Assembly (NCBI GenBank): GCA_025964255.1
Contig: JAOPZF010000247.1
Span: 1 to 37,619, forward strand
Reading direction: 5' to 3'
DNA: 37,619 nt
DNA from: Solirubrobacterales bacterium
GTDB taxonomy: Bacteria; Actinomycetota; Thermoleophilia; Solirubrobacterales; 70-9
Positions 21,893 through 29,532 of this stretch are shown one piece after another (positions within the stretch are counted from its first letter, which is position 1; each line of letters opens with the position of its first letter). The notes beneath the pieces are model-generated. The model saw nothing but the letters and a program-made list of their open reading frames with translations, did not search any database and was not told the DNA's origin. A program made the position numbers and the translations under genes.

Positions 21893-23374
21893 ATGAAGTT
21901 CCGCCCCCGTCACTCGATCGCCGCCGCCGTCCTCGCGGCGGCCGTTCTCGCCCCCGCCGCCGCCTCCGCCAAGGCTCCCGCCCCGGCCGTCCATTGGCAG
22001 TCGCCGACCACGGGGACGAAGGTCTCGGCGAATCTCAAGGGGTCGAGCTGCAAAGTCGCCGCCCGCACTGACCGCGGCAGCGTCAAGAAGGTCGTCTTCA
22101 GGGTCGACGGTTCGGCGTTGAACACCGACACCCAGGCTCCCTACACCTGCGCGCTCGACGCCAAGAAGCTGGGCGCGGGCAAGCACAAGGTGACCGCCAC
22201 CGCCTACGATTCCAACGGCAGCGACGGCACCGCGACGAGCGTCATCACGGTCCCGACGAGCGCGGCCGGGACGCCAAACGTGATCGTCCCGGCGGGCGCT
22301 CAAATCGGCTCCGCGCTGCCGGTGTCACTACCGACGCCGCCCGTCAAGGAGGCGACCCCGCCGCATGAATCGACCGAAACCGCCGCCCCCGAAGAAGCTT
22401 CCATCGCTCCGGAACCCGTGACCGAAGGCCCTGACACCTCGGCCCCCGGCCTCGGCGCCGCGGCAAGCAACCTGGTGATCGGAATCGACGGCGGCTACTT
22501 CGAATGGAGCCAGGAAGAAGTCGAAATGCGGGCCTCGCTCGGCGCCGCGGTGACCCGCCACGAGTGGGACATCAACCAGCCGGTCGACGCGCAGGACAAC
22601 CTCGTCTACACCGCCGCCGCCAAGGTCCACACCCGCATCCACGCCCTGCTCGGCGCCAACGAACTCGGCAACGCGACCCACTACAAGGAATGGGTCGTCG
22701 CCTTCATCGAGCGCTACGGGGTCGGTGGCAGCTTCTGGGCCGAACACCCGGAACTCGATGAAGCGCGCTACGCGATCCAGACCTTCGAGCTCGGCAACGA
22801 GCCCTACTACGGCGGGATGACCGCGAAGCAGTACGCGGAAACTGTGCGGCCGACCCTCGAAGCGGTCCACAACCTGGGACTGCAGGCGAAGCTGATCTTG
22901 CCGAGCGTGATCTTCGGCAGCGACACCTCGTGGATGGACACGCTCTACCAGTACATCCCGCGGCTGAACGAATACTTCTACGCCTTCGCCGACCATCCCT
23001 ACTGGTACGGCGTCAGCCCGGCGACGCCCGGCAATGACAGCCCGCTCGAACGGATCGCGACGCTGCGCAACCGGATGAACGAACACGGCGCCAGCGACAA
23101 GCCGATCTTCATCACCGAGTACGGCGAGTCGACCGCCGACTGCGGTGAAGAATGCGTCTCCGAAGCCGAACAGGCCGCCCACATCCAGACGCTCTTGAAC
23201 GGCATCCTCGCCCACCCCGAATGGGGCGTCGAAATGATCTCCTTCTTCCAGCTCCACGACTGGGCGACGAACAGCAGCGAACGCGAGGAGCAGTTCGGCA
23301 TCCTGCGGGCCAACGGCACCCCGAAGCCCGCCTATCCGATCGTCGCGTCGGCGATGCGCAAGTACGTCGGCTGA
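21893..23374 (+). CDS. secreted glycoside hydrolase, clan GH-A-like TIM barrel, with N-terminal Ig-like domain
   Basis: A 493-residue protein with a signal peptide (SIAAAVLAAAVLAPAAASA). An Ig-like beta domain follows (residues 35-120, with SSCKVAARTDRGSVKKVVFRVDG and APYTCALDAKKLGAG). A Pro/Glu/Thr-rich linker leads to a catalytic barrel from about 195. Two conserved acids fit a retaining clan GH-A enzyme: Glu303 in FELGNEPYYGG as acid/base and Glu409 in IFITEYGES as nucleophile. It likely trims or releases the polysaccharide made by this locus outside the cell, as hydrolases in many exopolysaccharide clusters do. GH family and substrate are unknown. Glutamate codons are 27 GAA to 9 GAG, unlike neighbouring glycosyltransferase genes. 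Confidence 0.85.
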   Translation: MKFRPRHSIAAAVLAAAVLAPAAASAKAPAPAVHWQSPTTGTKVSANLKGSSCKVAARTDRGSVKKVVFRVDGSALNTDTQAPYTCALDAKKLGAGKHKVTATAYDSNGSDGTATSVITVPTSAAGTPNVIVPAGAQIGSALPVSLPTPPVKEATPPHESTETAAPEEASIAPEPVTEGPDTSAPGLGAAASNLVIGIDGGYFEWSQEEVEMRASLGAAVTRHEWDINQPVDAQDNLVYTAAAKVHTRIHALLGANELGNATHYKEWVVAFIERYGVGGSFWAEHPELDEARYAIQTFELGNEPYYGGMTAKQYAETVRPTLEAVHNLGLQAKLILPSVIFGSDTSWMDTLYQYIPRLNEYFYAFADHPYWYGVSPATPGNDSPLERIATLRNRMNEHGASDKPIFITEYGESTADCGEECVSEAEQAAHIQTLLNGILAHPEWGVEMISFFQLHDWATNSSEREEQFGILRANGTPKPAYPIVASAMRKYVG

Positions 23375-23387
23375 GCCGGACCCGAAC

Positions 23388-23415
23388 CCGCGCCGCGCCC
23401 GCTTTCGCGGCGGGG
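23388..23415 (+). other. GC-rich hairpin after the glycoside hydrolase gene
   Basis: CCGCGCCGCG (23388-23397) pairs with CGCGGCGGGG (23406-23415), 9 of 10 bases, around an 8-nt loop. No T-run follows. It may slow or end transcription. A TAGACT hexamer (23424-23429) just after it could be the -10 of the next glycosyltransferase gene. Confidence 0.4.
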
Positions 23416-23456
23416 GCGCGCCATAGACTTGTCGTCCCGCCGCGAGGCGGCGCCCG

Positions 23457-24587
23457 ATGCGGACCGTTATCGCCACCTCATTCACTCCGACGCTCGATTC
23501 GGGCCGGGCCCGGCGGACCTACGGGGTGGTCGCGGCACTCGCCCGCCATGGTGAGGTCGACCTCGTCTACGGACGCTTCGGCGCCGATCGGCCCGATCGC
23601 CGCTTCGAGGAACTACCGAACATCACCTTCCACTCGGTCGACCGGCCGGGGCAGGTGGCCCGCCTCCCCACGTACCTGCGGGCCCGCTCGCGCGGCATCC
23701 CCGACGACTTCGCCCGCGGAATCTGGCCCGGCATCCCGGCCGCGGTGGAGAAGCTGGTCGACGGGCACGGCTCCGAGGCGGTGCGGATCGTCGCCGAGGG
23801 GCCGGTGGTTGCCGCCGCCCTGCTGCCGCTGGCGGCGAAGCGGCCCGCCTGTTACTGCTCCCACAACCTCGAGTCCTCGTTCCGGCACCGGCTCGACGAA
23901 AGCGGCATGTCACGCGAGGCGCTGGAGCGCTTCGAGCGGCTCCTGCTGGAGCGCTACGCCGAGTGCTGGATGGTCTCCGAGGCCGACATGAAAGGCGCAG
24001 CGGCCCTCGCGCCGGGGGCCGGGCTGCGGCTCGTCCCCAACGTCGTCGACGTCGCCGCGACCGCGCCGGTCGGGCCGCGCGGCGGCCAGCGGGCGATCGC
24101 CTTCGTCGCCGACCTCGGCTACGAGCCCAACCGCGACGGCGTCGCCTTCCTGCTCGAGGAGGCGATGCCGGAGGTCTGGCGGCGAGCCCCGGATGTCGAG
24201 CTGCTGATCGCGGGCAAGGGCAGCGACAAGATCGAGGCGCCCGACCCGCGGGTGAAGCCGCAGGGCTTCGTCGACGACCTGCGCGACGTCTACGAGGCAG
24301 CCGGCGCGGTGATGGTGCCCCTGCGCGAGGGCGGTGGCTCACCGCTGAAGTTCGTCGAGGCGCTCGCCTACGGACTGCCCGTGGTGGCGACGCCACTCGC
24401 CGCGCAGGGGCTCGAGATCGAGGCCGGCGCCGACTACTTCGAGGCGCCCGCCGAGGGGGCGGCGTTCGCCGAGGCGATCGTCCGCGCTCTCGACCCCGAG
24501 CTTGGCAACCCGGTAGCGCGAGCCGGGCGGGCGGTCGCCGACGAGCGCTACTCGATCGAGGCGCTCGAGAGGTGCCTCGACCTGTGA
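23457..24587 (+). CDS. GT4-family glycosyltransferase
   Basis: A 376-residue GT-B enzyme. The N-terminal domain starts VIATSFTPTLDSGRARRTYGVV and includes ACYCSHNLESS. The C-terminal nucleotide-sugar domain has IAFVADLGYEPNRDGVAFLLEEAMPEVW, VELLIAGKG and REGGGSPLKFVEALAYGLPVVATPLAAQGLEI. The GGGSPLKFVEA block is typical of GT4 transferases in exopolysaccharide clusters. It is probably cytoplasmic and adds one residue of the repeat unit. It is the first of four glycosyltransferase genes in a row, spaced by 13 bp, 1 bp and a 4-bp overlap, so they form one operon. The acceptor and sugar are unknown. Confidence 0.9.
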   Translation: MRTVIATSFTPTLDSGRARRTYGVVAALARHGEVDLVYGRFGADRPDRRFEELPNITFHSVDRPGQVARLPTYLRARSRGIPDDFARGIWPGIPAAVEKLVDGHGSEAVRIVAEGPVVAAALLPLAAKRPACYCSHNLESSFRHRLDESGMSREALERFERLLLERYAECWMVSEADMKGAAALAPGAGLRLVPNVVDVAATAPVGPRGGQRAIAFVADLGYEPNRDGVAFLLEEAMPEVWRRAPDVELLIAGKGSDKIEAPDPRVKPQGFVDDLRDVYEAAGAVMVPLREGGGSPLKFVEALAYGLPVVATPLAAQGLEIEAGADYFEAPAEGAAFAEAIVRALDPELGNPVARAGRAVADERYSIEALERCLDL

Positions 24588-24600
24588 AACGGCGGCGGCG

Positions 24601-25713
24601 ATGAAGATCGTCTCGGTGATGACCGGCGCCGCTCCGGGGGGCGCCGAGTTCGCCGCGGGCGAGTTGCTGGGCGCGCTCGTCGATCGCGGCCACGAGGCCG
24701 TCGTGCTGAGCGACTGGGCCGGCATCGGCCGCGACACCGGCGTCCGCGTCCGGCCACTCGAGCTGGGGCCGAAGCTCTCGGCGAAGACCTGGCCCGGCCT
24801 GTTGGCGCGCTGGCCGATGTTGCGCGGGCGGCTGCGCGAGGCGCTCGCGGCGGAGGCGCCCTACGACGTGTTGATGCTCCACTACAAGAAGGACCAGCTG
24901 CTCGCCGCCGAACTGCCAGCCGAGATGCGAGCACAGACGATCTGGGCCGAGTGGGGACCGTTGCCACGGCAGATGCGCGGCGGCCCCGGGCGGCGCGCCT
25001 ATCTGCGGGCGGCGCGGCGGGTCGCCCACGTCCTGGCGATCTCGGCAGGGACGCGCGACGCACTGGTCGCCGCCGGGCTGCCGGCCGACATGATCTCCAT
25101 CGTCCCCAACGCGCTGCGCACCGACCGCATCCGCTTCACCGCGGCGGGCCGCGCGGCGACCCGCGAGCGGCTCGGCATCGGCGCCGACGCTTTCGTCGTC
25201 GGCTGCACCTCGCGCTTCCACCCGCGCAAGCGCAACGACGTCCTCGTCGACGCCGTCGCCCGCTGCGGCCCCGGGGTCGAGCTGATCATGGCCGGGACCG
25301 GCCCGGCGGAGGCGGACCTGCGCGAGCGGGCGGCGCCCCTCGGTGCCCGCGCCCACTTCCTGCCGACCCCCGGCGACGACCGCGAGGCGCTCTTCTCCGC
25401 CTTCGACGTCAACGTCTTCTGCCCCAGCCCGGCCGAGGGCAGCCCGACGTCGGTGATCCTCGGGATGCTGACCGGGCGGCCGTCGCTTGCGACCGCGCCC
25501 GAGGGAGTGGACGGGCTGATCGACGCCGATACCGGCGCGATCGCGGCGCCGGAGAACGACCCGGCGGCAGTCGCGGCATTGCTCGAGAAGTACGCCCTCG
25601 ACCCGGAGCTGCGGCGACGCCAAGGGGACGCCGGACGCGAGCGGGCGGCGGCGACCTTCGACCGCGAGCAGGTCGCGGCCCGGGTCGAGGCGATCCTCCT
25701 GGCCGGGGCCTGA
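24601..25713 (+). CDS. GT4-family glycosyltransferase with altered E(x)7E motif
   Basis: A 370-residue GT-B enzyme. Opening MTGAAPGGAEFAAGELLGAL is a GT4-type glycine-rich loop. The donor domain has VVGCTSRFHPRKRNDVLVDAVA, LIMAGTGPAEADL and NVFCPSPAEGSPTSVILGML. In most GT4 enzymes the E(x)7E motif ends with a Glu before the AxxGxPV block; here the second Glu position is Leu (AEGSPTSVIL, then GMLTGRPSLAT). The enzyme may still work, since some families lose it, but the change is worth noting. Glutamate codons are 21 GAG to 1 GAA. It sits in the middle of the four-gene glycosyltransferase operon. Confidence 0.88.
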   Translation: MKIVSVMTGAAPGGAEFAAGELLGALVDRGHEAVVLSDWAGIGRDTGVRVRPLELGPKLSAKTWPGLLARWPMLRGRLREALAAEAPYDVLMLHYKKDQLLAAELPAEMRAQTIWAEWGPLPRQMRGGPGRRAYLRAARRVAHVLAISAGTRDALVAAGLPADMISIVPNALRTDRIRFTAAGRAATRERLGIGADAFVVGCTSRFHPRKRNDVLVDAVARCGPGVELIMAGTGPAEADLRERAAPLGARAHFLPTPGDDREALFSAFDVNVFCPSPAEGSPTSVILGMLTGRPSLATAPEGVDGLIDADTGAIAAPENDPAAVAALLEKYALDPELRRRQGDAGRERAAATFDREQVAARVEAILLAGA

Positions 25714-25714
25714 C

Positions 25715-26935
25715 GTGGCCGAGGAGCATCGGCTGCGGATCCTGGTCGTCTCCAACCTCTACCCGCCGGCGGTGATCGGCGGCTACGAGATCGAGTGCGA
25801 CACCGTCGTCACCCACCTGCGCGAGCGCCACGACGTCCTGGTCCTCACCTCGGGCATGGACCGACGCTCCGTGCCCCGGCAGCGCGGCGTCTCCCGCACC
25901 CTCCCCTTCCTCCCCCACAGCCGCGTCACCGATCTCCTGGCGCCGCTGCATTCGGTGCGGGCCGCGGTCACGACGCGGCGGGCGCTGCGCCGATTCCAAC
26001 CCGATGTCGTCTACGTCTGGAACGGCTCGATGATCCCCCAGGTGGCGATCCGGATCGCCCAGACGCACGGCGTGCCCGTCCTCTTCCGCGTCTGCGAGCA
26101 CTGGTTCGGATCGCTCTACGACGGCGACCGCTTCATGGGCGGGCTACGCGGCGGCGGTGTCCGTGGCGCGCTGATAAAGGCGATCGACAAGCTGCCGCCG
26201 CTGCGGGTCGACTCGCGCGCCGCCGTCCCCGCGGCGATCTCCTGGAACAGCGAGGCGCTCCGCCGATCGACGCCGGTGCCGGACACGGTGACGCCGACGA
26301 TCGAGGTTGTGACGCTGCCCGCGACGGTCCAAGGCGAGCGCCTCGTCGGCCTCGAGCGACGCCCCGCGGCGGAGGTCACGATCGGCTTCGTCGGCCGCGT
26401 CGCCGCCTACAAGGGGGCCGACGTCGCGGTCCGGGCGACGGCGCTGCTCGCCTCCGAGCACGGCGTCCGGGCGCGGCTGATCGTCGCCGGGCGCGGCTAC
26501 GACGACTACCTGCGGGAGCTGACCGATCTCGCCGAGTCGCTCGGGATCGGTGACCGGGTCGAGCTGCGCGGGCCGCTCGACGCCGCCGGCCTCGCCGAGC
26601 TGTACTCGACCCTGCACGCGGTCGTCGTGCCCTCGGTCTGGGAGGAGCCCGCCGGACTGGTCACGGTCGAGGGCGCGCTCGCCCGCGTCCCGGTCGTCGC
26701 CTCCGCCGTCGGCGGCATCCCCGAGATCGTGCGCGACGGCGAGGAGGCGATCCTCTGCCCGCCCGGCGACGCCGCCGCCTTCGCCGCCGCGCTCGCCTCG
26801 ACCTTCGGCGACGAGGCCGCCACCGCGGCCCGGGTCGAGCGCGCCTTCGCCCGCGCCCAGACCCTCCGCGTCGGCCCCTACCTGGAGGCGATGGACCGCT
26901 TCCTCGCCGAGGCGTTGGAGGCGGCACCGTCGTGA
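25715..26935 (+). CDS. GT4-family glycosyltransferase
   Basis: A 406-residue GT-B enzyme starting at GTG 1 bp after the previous stop. The N-terminus LRILVVSNLYPPAVIGGYEI is a classical GT4 opening (glycine loop near residue 20). The C-terminal domain has TIGFVGRVAAYKGADVAVRATALL, RLIVAGRGYDDYLREL and SVWEEPAGLVTVEGALARVPVVASAVGGIPEIV, with the E(x)7E pair intact. The stop overlaps the next GTG by 4 bp, so translation is coupled. It adds one residue to the lipid-linked repeat; the sugar is unknown. Confidence 0.92.
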   Translation: MAEEHRLRILVVSNLYPPAVIGGYEIECDTVVTHLRERHDVLVLTSGMDRRSVPRQRGVSRTLPFLPHSRVTDLLAPLHSVRAAVTTRRALRRFQPDVVYVWNGSMIPQVAIRIAQTHGVPVLFRVCEHWFGSLYDGDRFMGGLRGGGVRGALIKAIDKLPPLRVDSRAAVPAAISWNSEALRRSTPVPDTVTPTIEVVTLPATVQGERLVGLERRPAAEVTIGFVGRVAAYKGADVAVRATALLASEHGVRARLIVAGRGYDDYLRELTDLAESLGIGDRVELRGPLDAAGLAELYSTLHAVVVPSVWEEPAGLVTVEGALARVPVVASAVGGIPEIVRDGEEAILCPPGDAAAFAAALASTFGDEAATAARVERAFARAQTLRVGPYLEAMDRFLAEALEAAPS

Positions 26936-28044
26936 GCGAGGAGCTGCGGCTGCTGGTGATCGACGAGGGGGTGCTGGGCGGGCGGACGTTGATGGCGCAA
27001 CTGCGGAGCGCCCTCGCCGCCGAGCCCGACGTGCGGGCGACCTTCGAGACGGTGCCGCCGCCGACCCGCCTCGAACGCCTGCTGCTGCGCCGGGTCGGAT
27101 TCCTCGGTGACCTCGACCTCTTCTCGCTGCGCTGGCGCCTGCGCTGGTCGTGGCAGGCCCGTCGTATCCTTCGCCGCCACGCCGGCGCTGTCGATGTCGC
27201 CTTCGTCAACACCCAGGCCGCGGCGCTGCTCGCGGGCGGCGAGATGCGGCGCACGCCGACCGTGCTCTCGGTCGACGCCGTCGCCCGCCAGTACGTCGAG
27301 CTCGCCTACGAGGGCCAGGCCGACCGCCGCTCGGCCCTGCAGACGCGGCTCTCGGTCGCGCTCGAGCGCCGCGCCGTCGACGGCAGCGCGCGGGCGATGG
27401 CCTGGTCGAAGTGGGCTGCCGACGGGCTCCGCCTCGAGGGCGTCGCGGAGGCGAAGATCGCGACTCTCCACCCCGGCCTCGACGTCGCCTGGTGGGAGGC
27501 CGCCGGCCGCGAGCGGGAGCGGCGGAGCGAGGGGCCGCTGCGCCTCCTCTTCGTCGGCAACGACGTCGAGCGTAAGGGGCTGCCCGACCTGATCGCCGCG
27601 GTCGAAGCGTCGGGCGGCGCGGTCGAGCTCGATGTCGTGACCGGCGCCGAGGTCAGCCCTTCGGCGCGCGTGCGCGTCCATCACGGGATCACCGCCGGAA
27701 CGGCGGAGCTGGCGGCGATGTACGCGGGAGCCGACGTACTGGCGCTGCCGAGCCGGGCCGACGCCTCGCCGTGGGTGGTGCTCGAGGCGCTCGCCGCCGG
27801 GCTGCCGGTGCTCGCGACGACGGTCGGCGCGATCCCCGAGATGGTCGGCGACGCCGGGATCCTCGTCGCCCCCGGCGACCGCGAGGCGCTCGCGGCGGCG
27901 CTGCGCGAGCTCGCCGACCCGGTCCGCCGCGCCGCACTCCTCGCCGCGGCGCCGGCCCAGGTCGCCGCCTACGACAGTCGCGTCCAGATCGCTCGCCTGC
28001 TCGAGCTGCTGCGGGCCGTCGCCGGCGAGCGCCCGCTCAGCTGA
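26932..28044 (+). CDS. GT4-family glycosyltransferase
   Basis: A 370-residue GT-B enzyme with a GTG start overlapping the previous stop (GTGA). The N-terminal half is less typical (LLVIDEGVLGGRTLMAQLRSAL). The C-terminal half is clear: LRLLFVGNDVERKGLPDLIAAV, YAGADVLALPSRADASPWVVLEALAAGLPVLATTVGAIPEMV, with Asp in place of the first Glu of E(x)7E. It is the last gene of this operon; its stop overlaps the convergent flippase gene by 8 bp. Specificity is unknown. Confidence 0.88.
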   Translation: MSEELRLLVIDEGVLGGRTLMAQLRSALAAEPDVRATFETVPPPTRLERLLLRRVGFLGDLDLFSLRWRLRWSWQARRILRRHAGAVDVAFVNTQAAALLAGGEMRRTPTVLSVDAVARQYVELAYEGQADRRSALQTRLSVALERRAVDGSARAMAWSKWAADGLRLEGVAEAKIATLHPGLDVAWWEAAGRERERRSEGPLRLLFVGNDVERKGLPDLIAAVEASGGAVELDVVTGAEVSPSARVRVHHGITAGTAELAAMYAGADVLALPSRADASPWVVLEALAAGLPVLATTVGAIPEMVGDAGILVAPGDREALAAALRELADPVRRAALLAAAPAQVAAYDSRVQIARLLELLRAVAGERPLS

Positions 28045-29470
28045 CCCGGCCGGCGCGGATGTCGCGCAGCTCACCGAGGTCGAGAGCCCGCAGCGTCCAC
28101 AGGAACGGCAGGTAGCTGACCCCGGCGGCGAGCGCGAGGACGATCAGCCCACCCCCCGCTTCGCGTACCAGAAGAACGACGCCGCACATCGCCGCCGTCG
28201 CCAGCGCCGTCCGCAGGAGCCGGCCGACGCGGGGCCTGTAAGCCATCGCCCGCAGCACCGTGATCCAGTTGAGCCCGACCACCGCGACCTCGGTCGCCAG
28301 CGTCACCCAGGCGGCGGCGAGGAAGCCGTAGCGGGGCAGCAGGATCAGGTTCAGGCCGATGTTGACGACCAGGCCGACAGCGGCGTTGCGCATGTAGCGC
28401 CTCTGCTGCTTCAGCACCACGACCATGTTCCCCGACAGGTAGCCGAAGCAGATCACGACGAAGGCGCCCATCAAGACCGGCAGGGCGGGCGCGGCGTCCT
28501 TGAAGTCGGAGCCGAAGAGGAAGGTGACCGCCTGGGTCGAGGCGACGAGGGCGAAGCCGAGCGCCGGCAGCGAGCCCATCGCCAGGAAGTCGAAGGCGGT
28601 CTGGAAGAAGCGCCGCACCCGCAGCGGGTCGGCTGGGTGGGCGGCCGCGACCATCGGCAGGAGCGTCGTCGCCACGGTCAGCGGGAAGAAGGCCGCCTGC
28701 TCGAGGATCCGATAGACGGCGGCGTAGAGCCCCGCTTCCCGGGCGCCGTTGATCTCGAGGATCAACAGCTGGTCGATCCGCGCGTAGGAGAGGACGAGCA
28801 CGCCGCCGATCGCCAGCGGGAAACCGACCCGGGCGAGGGGCACCCAGAGGTCGCGCGAGCCGAGCAGCGAGAGCTTCCCCCGGCGCAGGGCGAGAAACAG
28901 CTGCAGGAGGGTCGCCGCCAGTTCGGCGACGAGGAAGGCGATCGCGAGGGCGATCAGGCCGCCGCCGAGGATCGCGACGAGGATCGCGCCCGCCGCCCAG
29001 ACCAGCGACAGGACCGTCGTGACGGCGACGTTGAGATCGTTGCGGAGGCGTAGCTGCAGCAGGGTCGAGACCGTGTTCGGCCCGCTGAGCAGGATCGTCA
29101 GCGAGACGATCAGCCCCGCCACCAACATCTGGTCGTCTTCGGCGACGAGGATCACGGCGACGACCGAGATCAGCGTCGCCGGGATCGAGACCAGCGCCCG
29201 CAGCGCAACCGTGGCCCCGACCCAGTGCTCCTCGCGGTCGGGATCGGCCGCCGCCCGCTCGACCCCGACCTGGTCGATGCCGAGGTCAGAGAGGAAGGCC
29301 GCGATCTGGGCGACGACGAGGATGCTCGACCATTCGCCGAAGCCGCGATTGCCGAGCAGACGGGCGATCACGGCGACGACGACGATGCCCAGGACGAGGT
29401 TGAAGACGCGCCCGAACAGCTGCCGGACGATGTCGCTGAGCGCCCGCGAGGGCGTCCTCTCGGTGACCAT
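28037..29470 (-). CDS. Wzx-type polysaccharide flippase (MATE-like superfamily)
   Basis: A 477-residue polytopic membrane protein with about 14 helices and few charged residues in them. The opening SDIVRQLFGRVFNLVLGIVVVAVIARLLGNRGFGEWSSILVVAQIAAFLSDLGID is the usual start of oligosaccharide flippases (Polysacc_synt family). It moves the undecaprenyl-linked repeat unit across the membrane for the Wzy polymerase. It is encoded alone on the minus strand, divergent from the GT2 gene. The ATG is preceded by TACAGT with a 7-nt spacer, suggesting a leaderless transcript. Assignment is by topology and N-terminal pattern. Confidence 0.9.
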   Translation of the reverse strand: MVTERTPSRALSDIVRQLFGRVFNLVLGIVVVAVIARLLGNRGFGEWSSILVVAQIAAFLSDLGIDQVGVERAAADPDREEHWVGATVALRALVSIPATLISVVAVILVAEDDQMLVAGLIVSLTILLSGPNTVSTLLQLRLRNDLNVAVTTVLSLVWAAGAILVAILGGGLIALAIAFLVAELAATLLQLFLALRRGKLSLLGSRDLWVPLARVGFPLAIGGVLVLSYARIDQLLILEINGAREAGLYAAVYRILEQAAFFPLTVATTLLPMVAAAHPADPLRVRRFFQTAFDFLAMGSLPALGFALVASTQAVTFLFGSDFKDAAPALPVLMGAFVVICFGYLSGNMVVVLKQQRRYMRNAAVGLVVNIGLNLILLPRYGFLAAAWVTLATEVAVVGLNWITVLRAMAYRPRVGRLLRTALATAAMCGVVLLVREAGGGLIVLALAAGVSYLPFLWTLRALDLGELRDIRAGRVS

Positions 29471-29477
29471 CGGCGCG

Positions 29478-29483
29478 ACTGTA
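29478..29483 (-). promoter_or_regulatory. -10 element of the flippase gene, leaderless type
   Basis: On the minus strand TACAGT is followed by 7 nt and the ATG at 29470. No -35 is clear. Confidence 0.45.
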
Positions 29484-29490
29484 TCGGCGA

Positions 29491-29512
29491 GGGGCGGCTG
29501 CTCCGCCGCCCC
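29491..29512. other. inverted repeat in the divergent promoter region
   Basis: GGGGCGGC (29491-29498) and GCCGCCCC (29505-29512) are perfect 8-bp complements with a 6-nt loop, between the flippase and GT2 promoters. It could be a binding site shared by both genes. Confidence 0.45.
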
Positions 29513-29519
29513 GCTCGGT

Positions 29520-29525
29520 GATAAT
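29520..29525 (+). promoter_or_regulatory. -10 element of the GT2 gene, leaderless type
   Basis: GATAAT, within TGATAAT (an extended -10 pattern), ends 7 nt before a TTG at 29533 that is in frame with the GT2 protein. This sets the start at 29533, since a GTG at 29518 would lie in the promoter itself. Confidence 0.5.
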
Positions 29526-29532
29526 CAGAACG

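Noticed and set aside
23623-25755. Minus-strand open frame of 710 codons opposite the glycosyltransferases
   Set aside because: Shadow of two well-supported plus-strand genes; long Arg/Pro/Ser runs with no fold.
29518-29520. GTG as start of the GT2 gene
   Set aside because: It overlaps the TGATAAT -10 and has no Shine-Dalgarno; the TTG at 29533 fits better.
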